From the NCBI RefSeq assembly GCF_002009425.1, contig NZ_CP019936.1, forward strand, positions 2,901,297-2,965,296: DNA of 64,000 nucleotides, read 5' to 3'. Below are positions 29,832 through 39,972 of the stretch, piece after piece. The stretch's first letter is position 1. Every line of letters begins with the position of its first letter. The notes below the pieces were generated by a model, which was not told the origin of the DNA, did no database searches, and worked only from the letters and a program-made list of their open reading frames with translations. Source of the stretch: Thiosocius teredinicola (lineage in GTDB: Bacteria > Pseudomonadota > Gammaproteobacteria > Chromatiales > Chromatiaceae). Made by a program: the position numbers and the translations under genes.

Positions 29832-31877
29832 TCAGCGACGTTCATCCTCGGGTACATTCAACCAGCAGCTCACCCGCCGGCCATCGCCGGCATCGGTCGA
29901 TGCGGGATACCGTGAACGGCAGATATCCATCGCCTGCGGGCAGCGCGGATGAAAATGACAACCACTCGGCGGGTTGATCGGTGACGGCATGTCGCCCTCG
30001 AGACGGATCACCTCGCGCTCGTGTTTCGGGTCCGGTACGGGCACGGCACTGAGCAAGGCCGCCGTATAAGGATGCAGCGGTTGCTGCAGCACCTGGTCGA
30101 CCGAACCGTATTCCACGATCCTCCCCAGGTACATCACCGCAACCTCGTGCGCCAGGTAGGCGACGACCGAGATGTTGTGGGTGATAAACAGGTACGACAG
30201 GCCGAGTTCGAGCTGCAGCTTCTTCAGCAGATTGAGCACCTGCGCCTGTACCGATACATCGAGCGCGCTGGTCGGCTCGTCGCACACGATCAGACGTGGC
30301 TCGACCGCCAGGGCCCGCGCGATCGCGATACGCTGCCGCTGGCCACCGGAAAACTCGTGCGGATAACGGCTCGCAGCACTCGCCTGCATGCCGACCTGCG
30401 TCAGCAGCTCTTCGACCTTGCTGCGGCGTTCGGCGCGATTGCTGCCGATACTCTGCGCGACCATGCCTTCGGCGATCACATCCTCGACCAGCATGCGCGG
30501 ATTCATCGACGAGGCGGGATCCTGGAAGATGATCTGGAACTCACGACGCAGACTGCGTAGCGCGCTGCCCGTGACCGTCGCCAGATCGGTGCCATTGAAC
30601 AGCACGCTGCCCCCGGTGGGCCGATGCAGTTGCAGAATGGCCTTGCCGACCGTGGTCTTGCCGCAGCCCGACTCGCCGACCAACGCCACGGTGCGCCCGC
30701 GCGCGATCGCCAGATCCACGCCATCGACGGCCTTTACATGCCCAGCGACTCGCCGCAGTACACCCTTGTGGATCGGGAAATGCACCTTCAGGTCGCGGAC
30801 CTCGAGCAACAGGCCGTCGCTGCTCGGCGCAGTATCGCCGACGGCCTGGGTCGACGGCATGGCCTCACGCACATCCTGCAGCGACAGGTGACAGCGATAA
30901 CCGGTATCTTCTTCGCCTTGCCACGGGGGCAGTTGTTCGCGGCACACATCGCGCACCACGGCGCAGCGGTCCGCAAACCGGCAGTGATCCCATTCGCGAT
31001 CGAGCGACGGGACAATACCCGGGATCACATCGAGCCCCTGGTTGCGCTTCTCGGCCTTGGGCACCGAACGAAACAACTTGCGGCTGTAGGGATGCGCCGG
31101 CTGATCGAAGAAGTTCTGGACGTCGTTCACCTCCATCAACTGCCCGGCATACATCACGCCCACCCGGTCGGCCATCTCGGCGACCACCCCAAGATCGTGA
31201 GTGATCAACAGGATCGCCATACCGGTTTCGCGTTGCAGGTCTTTCAACAGATCGAGTACCTGCGCCTGGATCGTCACGTCGAGCGCCGTGGTCGGTTCGT
31301 CGGCAATCAGCAGTTCGGGTCGACCGGCCAGCGCCATCGCGATCATCACGCGCTGCTTCATGCCGCCGGACAATTGGTGCGGATACTCTCGGACGCGTCG
31401 CTCAGGATCGGGAATGCCGACCGACCGGAACAGCTCGACGACCCGCCCATTGATATTGTTGCGGCTATCCGGATCGTGCAGCCGTACCGCCTCGGCGACC
31501 TGGTCGCCGACGCGCATGACCGGATTCAACGAGGTCATCGGCTCTTGAAAAATCATGCCGATACGACCGCCGCGCTCATTGCGCATGTCGGCCTCCGACA
31601 AGCCGCGCAGCGAGCGACCGTCGATCTGAATGTCACCACCGACGATGCGTCCTGAATGCGGCAACAAGCGCATGATCGACAACGCGATCATCGACTTGCC
31701 GCAGCCGGATTCACCGAGCAGCACAAACGTCTCGCCACGGTGGATATGTAGGCTGACGCCGTCGACCGCACGCACGGGACGGCTCTCGCTGCCCAGGTGT
31801 GTCGACAGTTGGTCTAGCGTCAATAGCGCCTGCTGTGTGTCGGGCCGCTCGCTCATCGCTTTCTCGATCATGCTCAT
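29832..31877 (-). CDS. Peptide-type ABC transporter, fused twin ATPase (YejF-like)
   Basis: A 681-residue protein with two complete ABC ATPase domains of the Dpp/Opp/Yej family. The first (about 18-270) has Walker A LLGESGCGKSM, signature LSGGMKQRV and Walker B LLIADEPTTALD. The second (about 350-600) has LVGESGCGKTT, FSGGQRQRI and LIVCDEPTSALD. Each ends with the oligopeptide-transporter C-terminal extension carrying Cys (DHCRFADRCAVVRDVC and GCHFHPRCPQAMDIC), which can bind an Fe-S cluster in relatives. It powers import through the two permeases upstream. ATGA overlap with the permease fixes the start at 31877, not the longer frame. Confidence 0.92.
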   Translation of the reverse strand: MSMIEKAMSERPDTQQALLTLDQLSTHLGSESRPVRAVDGVSLHIHRGETFVLLGESGCGKSMIALSIMRLLPHSGRIVGGDIQIDGRSLRGLSEADMRNERGGRIGMIFQEPMTSLNPVMRVGDQVAEAVRLHDPDSRNNINGRVVELFRSVGIPDPERRVREYPHQLSGGMKQRVMIAMALAGRPELLIADEPTTALDVTIQAQVLDLLKDLQRETGMAILLITHDLGVVAEMADRVGVMYAGQLMEVNDVQNFFDQPAHPYSRKLFRSVPKAEKRNQGLDVIPGIVPSLDREWDHCRFADRCAVVRDVCREQLPPWQGEEDTGYRCHLSLQDVREAMPSTQAVGDTAPSSDGLLLEVRDLKVHFPIHKGVLRRVAGHVKAVDGVDLAIARGRTVALVGESGCGKTTVGKAILQLHRPTGGSVLFNGTDLATVTGSALRSLRREFQIIFQDPASSMNPRMLVEDVIAEGMVAQSIGSNRAERRSKVEELLTQVGMQASAASRYPHEFSGGQRQRIAIARALAVEPRLIVCDEPTSALDVSVQAQVLNLLKKLQLELGLSYLFITHNISVVAYLAHEVAVMYLGRIVEYGSVDQVLQQPLHPYTAALLSAVPVPDPKHEREVIRLEGDMPSPINPPSGCHFHPRCPQAMDICRSRYPASTDAGDGRRVSCWLNVPEDERR

Positions 31878-33277
31878 CGTTGTTTTCTCAGGCGAGGATC
31901 GAACGCATCGCGTACCGCATCCGAAAACAGGTTGGCTGCCAGCACCAGGGTGAACATGAAGCCGAAGGCGGCCAGCAGAGACCACCAGACGACCGGTTCA
32001 CGCGCCAATTCGAGGCGCGCGCCGTTGATCATATTGCCCCAGCTGTTGGTCGACGGATCGACACCGATGCTGATGTAAGACAGCACTGCCTCGGCCAATA
32101 CCAGCCCACTGAAGTCCAGCACGATGGTGATCAACACGATGTGCATGACATTGGGCAACACATGACGCATCAGGATGCGGAAGTTACGCACACCGAACGC
32201 GCGCGCAGCCTGCACATATTCGAGCTCTCGCAGCTTCAACGCCTCACCACGCAACAACCGGCACAGACCTGTCCAGCTCGTCACTCCGAGTATCAGGCAC
32301 AGAAACAGCAGGCGCAGGTCGGCGCGCTCGGTGACGCTGTTGAACTGATCGGCATTGTTGTCGATGTACACCTGCATCATCAGCACGGCCGCGGCAATCA
32401 ACAGCACGCTGGGGATCGAGTTCAAGGTGGTGTACAGGTACTGGATGACGTCATCGACCCAGCCGCGGAAATAGCCGGCCATGATGCCCAGCAGCAAGGC
32501 CGCCGGCAGCATCACCAGCGTGGTCAGGGTTCCGATAACCAGGCCGGTACGTATGCTCTTCAGGGATTGGTAGAACACGTCTTCGCCGACCTTGTCGGTG
32601 CCGAGTATGTGGTAGTAGGCGGACAGTTCCCAGAAAGATCCGAATACCGCAAACACGAACAAGGCCGTCCAGGCTCCCACATGCCACGGCTTGTCGAGTT
32701 CTGCGCGCAGCAGTCGGCCGACCAATACCGCCCCCTTGCCTTTCATCAACACGATGACGGCAATCAGGATCGCCCATATCAGCGTGCCCTTGATCGCACC
32801 CGTCAGCGCCTTGGCCGCAATGTCGGCCGCCTTGCTGTCGCCTTCGGCAAGATGTTGTCCGCCGTATTCCAATAGCGGGTATTCGCGCGTGCTGGTGCCG
32901 TCCGCCAACTCGACCGTCTCTTTGCTGTAGAGATGGGTGGCGAACGGTGCCGAATAGCTTTTTTCGCGTTGACTCTCGAGCGTGCCGGCGACCACATCGA
33001 ACAGGCTGACGATCTCCGTGGAGTAGATCGGCGCGCCCTGGTCGTCGGTATCGATCTGCTCGTTGAAATGCACCGTATCCAGCAGACCAACGACGATATA
33101 GAACAGCAGGACCACCAATGCCGCCTGACCGGTGCGGCTGTCAACCACGCGGCGCCAAGGCTGCATCAGATGTTCGTGCTTACTGGCATACCAGAATCCG
33201 GCGGCGACCAGCAGCACCAGCAGGAACACCAGGGCATCGGTCCACAGGATGACCGGTTGGAATCCACCGATATTCAT
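31874..33277 (-). CDS. Peptide-type ABC transporter permease with enlarged periplasmic insert (DppC/YejE-like)
   Basis: A 467-residue permease. The C-terminal 270 residues form a standard DppC-type core with GTLTTLVMLPAALLLGIMAGYFRGWVDD and the EAA loop ALKLRELEYVQAARAFGVRNFRILMRHVLPN. The N-terminal part is unusual: two helices (about 12-30 and 50-68), then about 100 residues (70-170) predicted outside the membrane, then another helix pair before the core. DppC proteins are normally near 300 residues; YejE is longer but I cannot say whether this insert matches it. Overlaps both neighbours by 4 bp. Confidence 0.88.
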   Translation of the reverse strand: MNIGGFQPVILWTDALVFLLVLLVAAGFWYASKHEHLMQPWRRVVDSRTGQAALVVLLFYIVVGLLDTVHFNEQIDTDDQGAPIYSTEIVSLFDVVAGTLESQREKSYSAPFATHLYSKETVELADGTSTREYPLLEYGGQHLAEGDSKAADIAAKALTGAIKGTLIWAILIAVIVLMKGKGAVLVGRLLRAELDKPWHVGAWTALFVFAVFGSFWELSAYYHILGTDKVGEDVFYQSLKSIRTGLVIGTLTTLVMLPAALLLGIMAGYFRGWVDDVIQYLYTTLNSIPSVLLIAAAVLMMQVYIDNNADQFNSVTERADLRLLFLCLILGVTSWTGLCRLLRGEALKLRELEYVQAARAFGVRNFRILMRHVLPNVMHIVLITIVLDFSGLVLAEAVLSYISIGVDPSTNSWGNMINGARLELAREPVVWWSLLAAFGFMFTLVLAANLFSDAVRDAFDPRLRKQR

Positions 33278-34251
33278 TCGAGCCTCACCCGCGGATCGGC
33301 GATCGTGTACGAGATATCGGTCAACAGCAGACCGATGATGTACAACACCGCACCGAGAAACACCATCGCGCGCACAATCGCGAAATCCTGGTTCTGAATT
33401 GCATCGATCGTGTAGCTGCCCAGGCCCGGGATACCGAAAAACGACTCAGTCAACAGACTGCCGATGAACAGCGCCGGCAACACAACGACTACACCCGTCA
33501 AAATCGGTATTAAAGCGTTCTGCAACACGTGGCGGAACAGCACCCAGTGTTCCGACAGGCCCTTGGCGCGCGCGCTGCGTACGAAGTCGCGATTGATCTC
33601 TTCAAGGAACAGGGTGCGATACCAGCGCGTGCCCGCCCCGACGCTGCCGATCACCCCGACAACCACCGGCAGCACCATGAACTTCCACGCGGCAATACCG
33701 GTGTCATAGCCCGATATCGGCACCAGATTGAGTAGCTTGCCGACCAGGTATTGCCCACCGATGATGTAGAACAGACCGGATATCGACATCATCGCCACAC
33801 ACAGCACCACCCCCCAGAAATCCAGGTAGCTGCCGCGGAAAAACGCGAGTGTCAGTGCAAAGGTGATGTTGACCAGCAATCCGACAATCAAGGTCGGCAC
33901 TGCGATCGCAAGACTCGGCCACATGCGCTGCGAGATGTCGAAACCGATATCCCGCCCGCTATCTGATTGACCAAAGTCGAACACGAACAGCTTGATCGAC
34001 TTCTGAAAAAGAATGGTCTCTGTCAGCTTACCGGCACCATCCGCTCCCGCGTTGTATAGCAGCGGTTTTTCGTATCCATGCTCTTCTTTCCACGATTGAA
34101 TAGCCTGATCGGTTACGCGTTTGTTGCCCAGATGCATCCGCGCCATGTCGTCCGGCGAATTGACGACAAAGAACAACACGAAGGTTAACGCGTTGACCCC
34201 GATCAGGATCGGAATCGCGTACAACAGGCGACGTACGATGTACGCGGTCAC
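33274..34251 (-). CDS. Peptide-type ABC transporter permease (DppB/YejB-like)
   Basis: A 325-residue permease with the family start YIVRRLLYAIPILIGVNALTFVLFF, about six helices, and the EAA loop INRDFVRSARAKGLSEHWVLFRHVLQNALIPILTG. The end FAIVRAMVFLGAVLYIIGLLLTDISYTIADPRVRL is typical of DppB. Translation likely starts at GTG (34251-34249), overlapping the stop of the substrate-binding protein gene (GTGA). It pairs with the DppC-like permease to form the membrane channel. Confidence 0.9.
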   Translation of the reverse strand: MTAYIVRRLLYAIPILIGVNALTFVLFFVVNSPDDMARMHLGNKRVTDQAIQSWKEEHGYEKPLLYNAGADGAGKLTETILFQKSIKLFVFDFGQSDSGRDIGFDISQRMWPSLAIAVPTLIVGLLVNITFALTLAFFRGSYLDFWGVVLCVAMMSISGLFYIIGGQYLVGKLLNLVPISGYDTGIAAWKFMVLPVVVGVIGSVGAGTRWYRTLFLEEINRDFVRSARAKGLSEHWVLFRHVLQNALIPILTGVVVVLPALFIGSLLTESFFGIPGLGSYTIDAIQNQDFAIVRAMVFLGAVLYIIGLLLTDISYTIADPRVRLE

Positions 34252-36470
34252 AGCGCCTTACTCCTCTCACGCTGCCGGAAGCCGCGAACCGCCGGAACCA
34301 CGGAAACGATCAACACGATGACGAACAGCACGACCGGCCACAGCACCGGCGTGTTCCATTCGGCCTGCGCAGCCACACGTTGTTCGCCATCGATACGTTT
34401 GTACTTCAGCGTATTGTTGGCCATCAGGTGCGGCTTGGCATTCTTGTACCAGGCATGATGCAGGCTGAATCCCTTGGGGAAATGACCGAACAACCAGGGT
34501 GATTCAACGCGTAAGATGCTGACCATTTCGTCGACGACCTGCTGGCGTTCCGGCCCGTTCGGCAGATCCTTCATCTTCACGAACAGGCGATCGAACTCAG
34601 CGTTGGTGAAGTTCGACGCGTTCTCACCTTTGGTCTCAACCTTGGCGTTCGGGCCGTACAACAGAAAGAAAAAGTTCTCGGGATCGGGATAGTCTGCATT
34701 CCAACCCCAGGAGTAGATCTGCGCCGTGCCTTTCAGCATCTTGTCCTGGAAACGGTTGTAGTCGGTAGCTCGAATGACGAGTTGGATACCCAATTTGTCG
34801 AATTGCTTGCGATACCACTGCAACACCGACTTGCTGTCGGGCCCGGCAGCCGGCGTGTCGTAGTTTAAGACCAACGGTCCACCGGTCTTAGGGTCTCGCC
34901 CATCGGGGTAACCAGCCTTCGCCAGCAACTGCCGCGCATCATCGATCGGTCGGCGGCGCATTTGGCCGTCTTTCCATACATGCGTAACTGGATTGACGCC
35001 GGCTTCGCCTTCGCGGTTGCCGAAGATACCCGGCGGTAGCGGACTTTGCGCCACCTCCCCTCGCCCGTTGGCAAAGATCGAGATGTATTCTTCGAAATCG
35101 ACGGCAATCGCTATTGCCTGTCGCAGCAATCTGGCACGTTCGCTGTCTCCACCGACGATCGGATCGAGCATATTGAACCCGGTATAGAACACGGACGTCT
35201 CAACGGCCGTGTCCAACTTGATGCCCATCGCCTTCATCGAGTCGGTCAATGCCGCATCACCGCCGCTGGTGAACTGAATCGCCTGATCGAAACTGTCTGA
35301 CCCGATCCCCGAGACATCGTAATAACCCTGCAGGAACTTGTTCCAGCGCGGGATGGCCTCTTTCTCAAGCGAATAAACGGCGCGCTCAATGAACGGCATC
35401 GGTTTACCGGCATCGTCCAGCAGCCCTTCGTTCCGATCTTCGTCAGTGCCGTCAGACGGATAGCGTTCGCCATGAAAGTTGGGATTTCGCACCAGCACCA
35501 TGCGTAGATTGGGATTGTTCTCGGCCAGCATGAAGGGGCCGGTTCCAACGGGGTACCAGTGCAGGTTGATGTTCTTTTCGTCGAGCCCCGGTTGCTTGTA
35601 GAAGCGCTCTGCCTCCCACGGCATTGGGGCAAAGAAATTCATCGCCAGCCAATAGATGAACTGCGGGTACTTGTTTTCAATACGGATTCGGTAGCGATAA
35701 CGGTCGAGCACCTCGACACCCGACAGTTCGATATGGCGCAGGTCGAGCCAGGGCTTTTTATCCCCTTCACCATCGAGCGCATCATTAGCCTGCTTGGCCG
35801 CTTTCATGAACTGCGCAAAACCGCGTATGTGTTCTGCCATCAGGCCGGCAATCGGTGAATGGTTCGGCGTAAACGCCAAGCGCTTGATCTGATAGACGTA
35901 GTCGTCGGCAACCAGTTCGCGCGTGCCCACGTGTTCGAAATCACCGAGCGTGTTGATCTCGTCCAACAAGCCCGGCGCGAGTGGCCAGTAATGCAGCTTG
36001 CCGGAATCATCGGTCGCGAATGCCGGGTGCGGCTGATATTGAATGCCGCGCTGGATGGTCACGACATAGTCGGTATAGGCGACCTCTTCGGCCGGCGCAT
36101 CATCGGGCAGGCGATTGCCGTCTTTGTCGAAATAGGTGACCTCCGGCATATCGGCCGCGGCCAATGGCACCAGGCTGTAGGGGCGCTGCAGAAAATGATA
36201 TTGCAGCGGAGGTTCGTAGATCTGCGAGATGAAGGCCCATTCGTTGGCGCTGTACGAACGTGCCGGATCGAAGTGCTTGGGGCGTTCTGAGAAGGAACTG
36301 TAGTAAATCGGCTCGGATGCCTGTCCCGCGCGGTAGGGATTGTTCCAGTTCTGATCGCCGCAACCGCCGAGCAAAGCAATCGCACCTGCCAGAATCACGA
36401 TGGCCACCCGCCCCAAGAGTGCCGGCGAAACTTTGAACGCTGAGTACCTTTGGGTTAATTTACGCGCCAT
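34248..36470 (-). CDS. Family 5 extracellular solute-binding lipoprotein with C-terminal membrane helix
   Basis: A 740-residue SBP_bac_5 (peptide/oligopeptide-type) binding protein. The N-terminal lipobox LLGGC gives a lipidated Cys at 37. The bilobed domain runs about 45-690 with [49 protein letters not shown] and a [21 protein letters not shown] end motif. Unusually, a hydrophobic helix (about 705-727, [19 protein letters not shown]) and a basic tail finish the protein, so it may be anchored at both ends. It is first in the reverse operon SBP-permease-permease-ATPase. Substrate is probably a peptide, not proven. Confidence 0.9.
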   Translation of the reverse strand: MARKLTQRYSAFKVSPALLGRVAIVILAGAIALLGGCGDQNWNNPYRAGQASEPIYYSSFSERPKHFDPARSYSANEWAFISQIYEPPLQYHFLQRPYSLVPLAAADMPEVTYFDKDGNRLPDDAPAEEVAYTDYVVTIQRGIQYQPHPAFATDDSGKLHYWPLAPGLLDEINTLGDFEHVGTRELVADDYVYQIKRLAFTPNHSPIAGLMAEHIRGFAQFMKAAKQANDALDGEGDKKPWLDLRHIELSGVEVLDRYRYRIRIENKYPQFIYWLAMNFFAPMPWEAERFYKQPGLDEKNINLHWYPVGTGPFMLAENNPNLRMVLVRNPNFHGERYPSDGTDEDRNEGLLDDAGKPMPFIERAVYSLEKEAIPRWNKFLQGYYDVSGIGSDSFDQAIQFTSGGDAALTDSMKAMGIKLDTAVETSVFYTGFNMLDPIVGGDSERARLLRQAIAIAVDFEEYISIFANGRGEVAQSPLPPGIFGNREGEAGVNPVTHVWKDGQMRRRPIDDARQLLAKAGYPDGRDPKTGGPLVLNYDTPAAGPDSKSVLQWYRKQFDKLGIQLVIRATDYNRFQDKMLKGTAQIYSWGWNADYPDPENFFFLLYGPNAKVETKGENASNFTNAEFDRLFVKMKDLPNGPERQQVVDEMVSILRVESPWLFGHFPKGFSLHHAWYKNAKPHLMANNTLKYKRIDGEQRVAAQAEWNTPVLWPVVLFVIVLIVSVVPAVRGFRQRERSKAL

Positions 36471-36584
36471 TCTTTCACGATATCGACTTCAGGCTCCGGG
36501 ATTGGCTACCAGTTGCCGATGATGGCATCGCAGCCGATTTCTGTCAGCCCGTTTGTTCCCCTCAACCACCGCGAGGCACTATAC

Positions 36585-37361
36585 ATGGGATTTCTGGACA
36601 ACAAGCGTGCACTGATCGTGGGTGTCGCCAGCAACCGCTCGATTGCTTACGGCGTAGCCGCGGCCATGCATCGCGAAGGGGCACAACTCGCCTTCACCTA
36701 CCAGGGCGAAAAACTGCGTGACCGTGTGGCCGGCTTCGCCGCCGAATTCGGCTCAGACATCGTGCTGCCGTTGGATGTCACCAGCGACGAAGAGATCGAC
36801 AACGTGTTCGCCGAACTCGGTAAACACTGGGATGGGCTGGACTGCCTGATCCATTCCGTCGGTTTTGCCCCACGCGATCAACTCGAAGGCACCTATATAG
36901 ACGCAGTCAATCGCGAGGGGTTCCGCGTGGCGCACGACATCAGCGCATACAGCCTGGCAGCGCTGGCCAAGGCCTCGCGCGGCATGATGCAAGGCCGCAA
37001 CGGATCGATTGTGACGATGAGCTACCTCGGCGCCGTGCGCACGGTACCGAACTACAACGTTATGGGAGTCGCCAAGGCAGCACTGGAAGCGAACGTGCGC
37101 TACCTCGCAGATTCGATCGGCCCGGAAGGTACGCGCGTCAATGCCGTGTCCGCAGGCCCCATTCGTACCCTGGCTGCATCCGGCATCAGCGGGTTCCGCA
37201 GCATGCTGGCCGAGGTCGAGCAGAAGACGCCGTTGCGACGCAACGTGACGATCGACGAGGTGGGCAACGCGACCGCGTTCCTGTGCTCGGACCTGGCGTC
37301 CGGCATCACCGGTGACGTGCTGTATGTGGACTCCGGCTACCACATTCTCGGCATGGTCTAA
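36585..37361 (+). CDS. fabI: Enoyl-[acyl-carrier-protein] reductase [NADH]
   Basis: A 258-residue short-chain dehydrogenase-type enzyme making the final reduction of each fatty acid elongation cycle. NADH-binding motif [24 protein letters not shown] is at about 9-32; [15 protein letters not shown] follows. The catalytic Tyr-x6-Lys is in [29 protein letters not shown], and [16 protein letters not shown] completes the FabI pattern. The ATG at 36585 gives the canonical [13 protein letters not shown] start; 24 upstream codons are in the spacer to the divergent SBP gene. A perfect terminator follows. Confidence 0.97.
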   Translation: MGFLDNKRALIVGVASNRSIAYGVAAAMHREGAQLAFTYQGEKLRDRVAGFAAEFGSDIVLPLDVTSDEEIDNVFAELGKHWDGLDCLIHSVGFAPRDQLEGTYIDAVNREGFRVAHDISAYSLAALAKASRGMMQGRNGSIVTMSYLGAVRTVPNYNVMGVAKAALEANVRYLADSIGPEGTRVNAVSAGPIRTLAASGISGFRSMLAEVEQKTPLRRNVTIDEVGNATAFLCSDLASGITGDVLYVDSGYHILGMV

Positions 37362-37380
37362 CCACCGTCCTACCGAGCAA

Positions 37381-37408
37381 AAAAAAGCGGCCGACAGGCC
37401 GCTTTTTT
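37381..37408. terminator. Bidirectional rho-independent terminator between fabI and ppiD
   Basis: AAAAAAGCGGCC (37381-37392) pairs with GGCCGCTTTTTT (37397-37408) over the loop GACA. T-tracts form on both strands, so it serves the converging fabI and ppiD transcripts. Confidence 0.92.
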
Positions 37409-37426
37409 CGTGCAGCACTTGGGCCG

Positions 37427-39343
37427 CTATTCTTCTTTGAGCTTGATATCGATGGCGGCACGCGCACGCAGGCTGTTGATTAGATCCTGCATCTGCGCCG
37501 TGGCGACCTTGCGCCCGATCTGGGCATCCAACATCGGCTTTTCCGTTTCCGTCAGCTTGTCCGGATTGCCGTACTCAACCGCATCCACCGCGACAACGAA
37601 GTAGTCACCCTCGGCCGATACCACGCCGCCGAACGCCGCAGCGCCCTCAGCCGGCGGCTGCAGCGAGAAAGCCTCGTCCAGCACCTCGGCCGGGACATCG
37701 GCGTGGTTACGACCCACCAGCCCCGGCTCCTTGGCCTCCCACTGCCTGCTCGACACGAGCTGCTCCAGCGTCTCCTGTCCGGACTTCAACGCCTCAAGCG
37801 CCTGCTGGCCGGCCTGAGCCGCCGCTTCTGACGCCTGCGCGTTCACAAAGTCCTGTTCGATCTCCACGCGGTTGTCTTCGAACGGCTTGACCGTCTCAGG
37901 CGCATGTTCGACCACACGCAACACCACGGCGCGCTGCGGACCGATTTCCAGCAACTGGCTGTTGTTGCCTTCGTTCAGCACATCGTCTGCGAACGCAGCG
38001 TCGATCACCTTCGGAGAATCGAGCTGTGCCGGCAGCGGAGATTCGCGGCTCAACCAATCGGTCGATTGCACCGCAATACCGAGTGCTTCGGCGGCCGGCC
38101 CGAGGGTCGAAGGGTTCTCGTAGGCGGTTTCGGCCAGACGTTCGGCATAGTCGAAGTAGAGATTCTCCGCCTCGAACTTGCGGTAGGCGGTTTCGACCTG
38201 AGCGCGCACATCGGCGAACTCCGTATCATCGGCATTGCCTTTGGCCGCGACCAAAATATGCCGCAAAGATCTTTTCTCGTCTCGGATCTCAACAGCCTGA
38301 ATGATGTGGTAACCGAAATCGGTTTTTACCACATCACTCACGGCGCCTGCGTCCAGCGCAAACGCGGCATCTTCGAATTGCGGGACCATCATGCCCCGTT
38401 CTACCCATCCGAGATCTCCGCCATTTTCTGAAGATCCTGGATCGTCCGAATTTTGTTTGGCCAACTCCGCGAAATCAGCACCGTCACGAATCTGCTGCAG
38501 CAACTGTTCGGCTTTCTTCTTTGCTTGGTCGATCGCTTGCGGAGTTTCCGCCGCAGAAAATTCTGACTTGTGGCCTTCGTAGTACTCCATCAACGCGTTT
38601 TCATTGACTTCAACGAGGCCACCGAGCGTGCTTTCATCCAACAACAGGTAATTGAGCTTCACCTGTTCAGGCACGCGGTACTGCGCCGGATGCTTTTCGT
38701 AATAAGCGCGCACCGCATCTGCATCGATCTTCACGTCAGCGCGAAACGCATCTGCAGGCACTCGCACAAAACGCAGTTTGCGCTTCTGCTCATACAAGCG
38801 AAGCATCGTGTTGACGTCGTTCTGCGTTGCGAAGACGGTAGCCTCGATCCCGTTGCGGATCTGCGCAACCGCCATGTCCTGGCGAACGGTCTGTTCGAAA
38901 CCGGCTTCCGACATACCGCGATTGCGCACGGCGGCCTGATACATCTGCTGATCAAACTGGCCATCGCGCTGGAAGGACGGAACACTGGAGATAAAACTGT
39001 AAGCCTGCGCATCGCTGGTACGCAGATTCCACGAGCGTGCACTGTTGACCAGAACCATCTCGTCGATCATTGCGTCGAGAACCTGTTCTTTCAGCACGCC
39101 CTCTTGGAACAGGTCGGCGCGATAGGCTTCACCGAGTTGATTGCGCATACGGTCGCGGAAATCACGTACGCGTTGGTCGAGCATGCGTTCGGTGATCGCA
39201 TCACCATCGACCTCGGCCACCTCCGGCTCGCCGCCGACACCCAGGTATTCCTGAATGCCCCACAGCGCGAACGGAATGCTGATAAGGATAACGATGGCCC
39301 AGGCAATCCAGCCTTGGGCTTTTTCTCTTATGGCCTGAAGCAT
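37427..39343 (-). CDS. ppiD: Membrane-anchored periplasmic foldase PpiD
   Basis: A 638-residue protein with one N-terminal helix (about 12-34, WIAWAIVILISIPFALWGIQ), a SurA-N-like chaperone region (about 45-230), a parvulin domain (about 265-370: QLLQQIRDGADFAELAKQNSDDPGSSENGGDLGWVERGMMVPQF ... FGYHIIQAVEIRDEK) and a long C-terminal PpiC-like region. It assists outer-membrane protein folding and contacts translocating chains at SecYEG. It follows hupB and two tRNA genes, the common lon-hupB-ppiD order, but a terminator at 39379-39406 separates it from them. Confidence 0.95.
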   Translation of the reverse strand: MLQAIREKAQGWIAWAIVILISIPFALWGIQEYLGVGGEPEVAEVDGDAITERMLDQRVRDFRDRMRNQLGEAYRADLFQEGVLKEQVLDAMIDEMVLVNSARSWNLRTSDAQAYSFISSVPSFQRDGQFDQQMYQAAVRNRGMSEAGFEQTVRQDMAVAQIRNGIEATVFATQNDVNTMLRLYEQKRKLRFVRVPADAFRADVKIDADAVRAYYEKHPAQYRVPEQVKLNYLLLDESTLGGLVEVNENALMEYYEGHKSEFSAAETPQAIDQAKKKAEQLLQQIRDGADFAELAKQNSDDPGSSENGGDLGWVERGMMVPQFEDAAFALDAGAVSDVVKTDFGYHIIQAVEIRDEKRSLRHILVAAKGNADDTEFADVRAQVETAYRKFEAENLYFDYAERLAETAYENPSTLGPAAEALGIAVQSTDWLSRESPLPAQLDSPKVIDAAFADDVLNEGNNSQLLEIGPQRAVVLRVVEHAPETVKPFEDNRVEIEQDFVNAQASEAAAQAGQQALEALKSGQETLEQLVSSRQWEAKEPGLVGRNHADVPAEVLDEAFSLQPPAEGAAAFGGVVSAEGDYFVVAVDAVEYGNPDKLTETEKPMLDAQIGRKVATAQMQDLINSLRARAAIDIKLKEE

Positions 39344-39378
39344 GGTTGAGGTTTTCTTGTCGGAAGCTGTGCAAAGAG

Positions 39379-39406
39379 AAACGGGGTATCGAATGATACC
39401 CCGTTT
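39379..39406 (-). terminator. Terminator after the hupB-tRNA unit
   Basis: AAACGGGGTATC (39379-39390) pairs perfectly with GATACCCCGTTT (39395-39406) over a 4-nt loop; on the reverse strand TTTCTCTTT follows. It lies 11 bp past the tRNA-Asp 3' end. Confidence 0.85.
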
Positions 39407-39417
39407 GACCCTAGAGT

Positions 39418-39494
39418 TGGCGGAGTGGACGGGACTCGAACCCGCGACCCCCGGCGTGACAGGCCGGTATTCTAACCAACTGAACTACCACTCC
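39418..39494 (-). tRNA. tRNA-Asp (anticodon GTC)
   Basis: A 77-nt cloverleaf with the CCA end encoded. Acceptor GGAGTGG pairs with CCACTCC; D-arm GTTCAGTTGGTTAGAAT; anticodon stem CCGGC/GCCGG with loop CTGTCAC; T-arm GGGTTCGAGTCCC. Near identical to E. coli tRNA-Asp. It lies 7 bp after tRNA-Val. Confidence 0.97.
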
Positions 39495-39501
39495 TAATTC
39501 G

Positions 39502-39577
39502 TGGTGGGTGCTGCAGGGATCGAACCTGCGACCCTCGCCTTGTAAGGGCGATGCTCTCCCAGCTGAGCTAAGCACCC
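39502..39577 (-). tRNA. tRNA-Val (anticodon TAC)
   Basis: A 76-nt cloverleaf with encoded CCA. Acceptor GGGTGCT pairs with AGCACCC; D-arm GCTCAGCTGGGAGAGC; anticodon stem CGCCC/GGCG-type with loop containing TTACAAG; T-arm CAGGTTCGATCCCTG. Only 15 bp separate it from the hupB stop codon, so it probably shares the hupB transcript. Confidence 0.96.
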
Positions 39578-39592
39578 CGGTTACGAGGCGCG

Positions 39593-39865
39593 CTAGTTTA
39601 CTGCGTCTTTGAACGCTTTGCCAGCCTTAAATGCAGGCGATTTTGAAGCGGCGATCTCGATGGTTTTACCGGTCTTCGGGTTGCGACCGGTGCGTGCTGC
39701 ACGCTCGCGCAGCAGGAAGGTGCCGAAGCCCACGATCGACACAGAGTCGTCGTTCTTCACGGCATTGGTAATTGCTTCAATCAAGCCGTCCAGTGCCCGA
39801 CCGGCTGCGGCCTTGGAGATGTCAGCGGAATCGGCCATAGCCTCAATTAGATCAGATTTGTTCAT
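39593..39865 (-). CDS. hupB: DNA-binding protein HU-beta
   Basis: A 90-residue nucleoid protein: [32 protein letters not shown], then [46 protein letters not shown], the classic HU arm (RxGRNPxTG) and C-terminus. It binds and bends DNA without sequence preference and shapes the nucleoid. It sits between lon and two tRNA genes, with a strong sigma-70-type promoter (39973-40002). Confidence 0.98.
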   Translation of the reverse strand: MNKSDLIEAMADSADISKAAAGRALDGLIEAITNAVKNDDSVSIVGFGTFLLRERAARTGRNPKTGKTIEIAASKSPAFKAGKAFKDAVN

Positions 39866-39972
39866 TCGGTCGGTGCCCCCTTTTTGGAAAAATACAACCC
39901 TGTCCTTGGTTGGCTGCAGATATTGGTGGAATGCGAAAGTGTCAGTTGGCCTGACTCTGTTATGCGGGCCGC

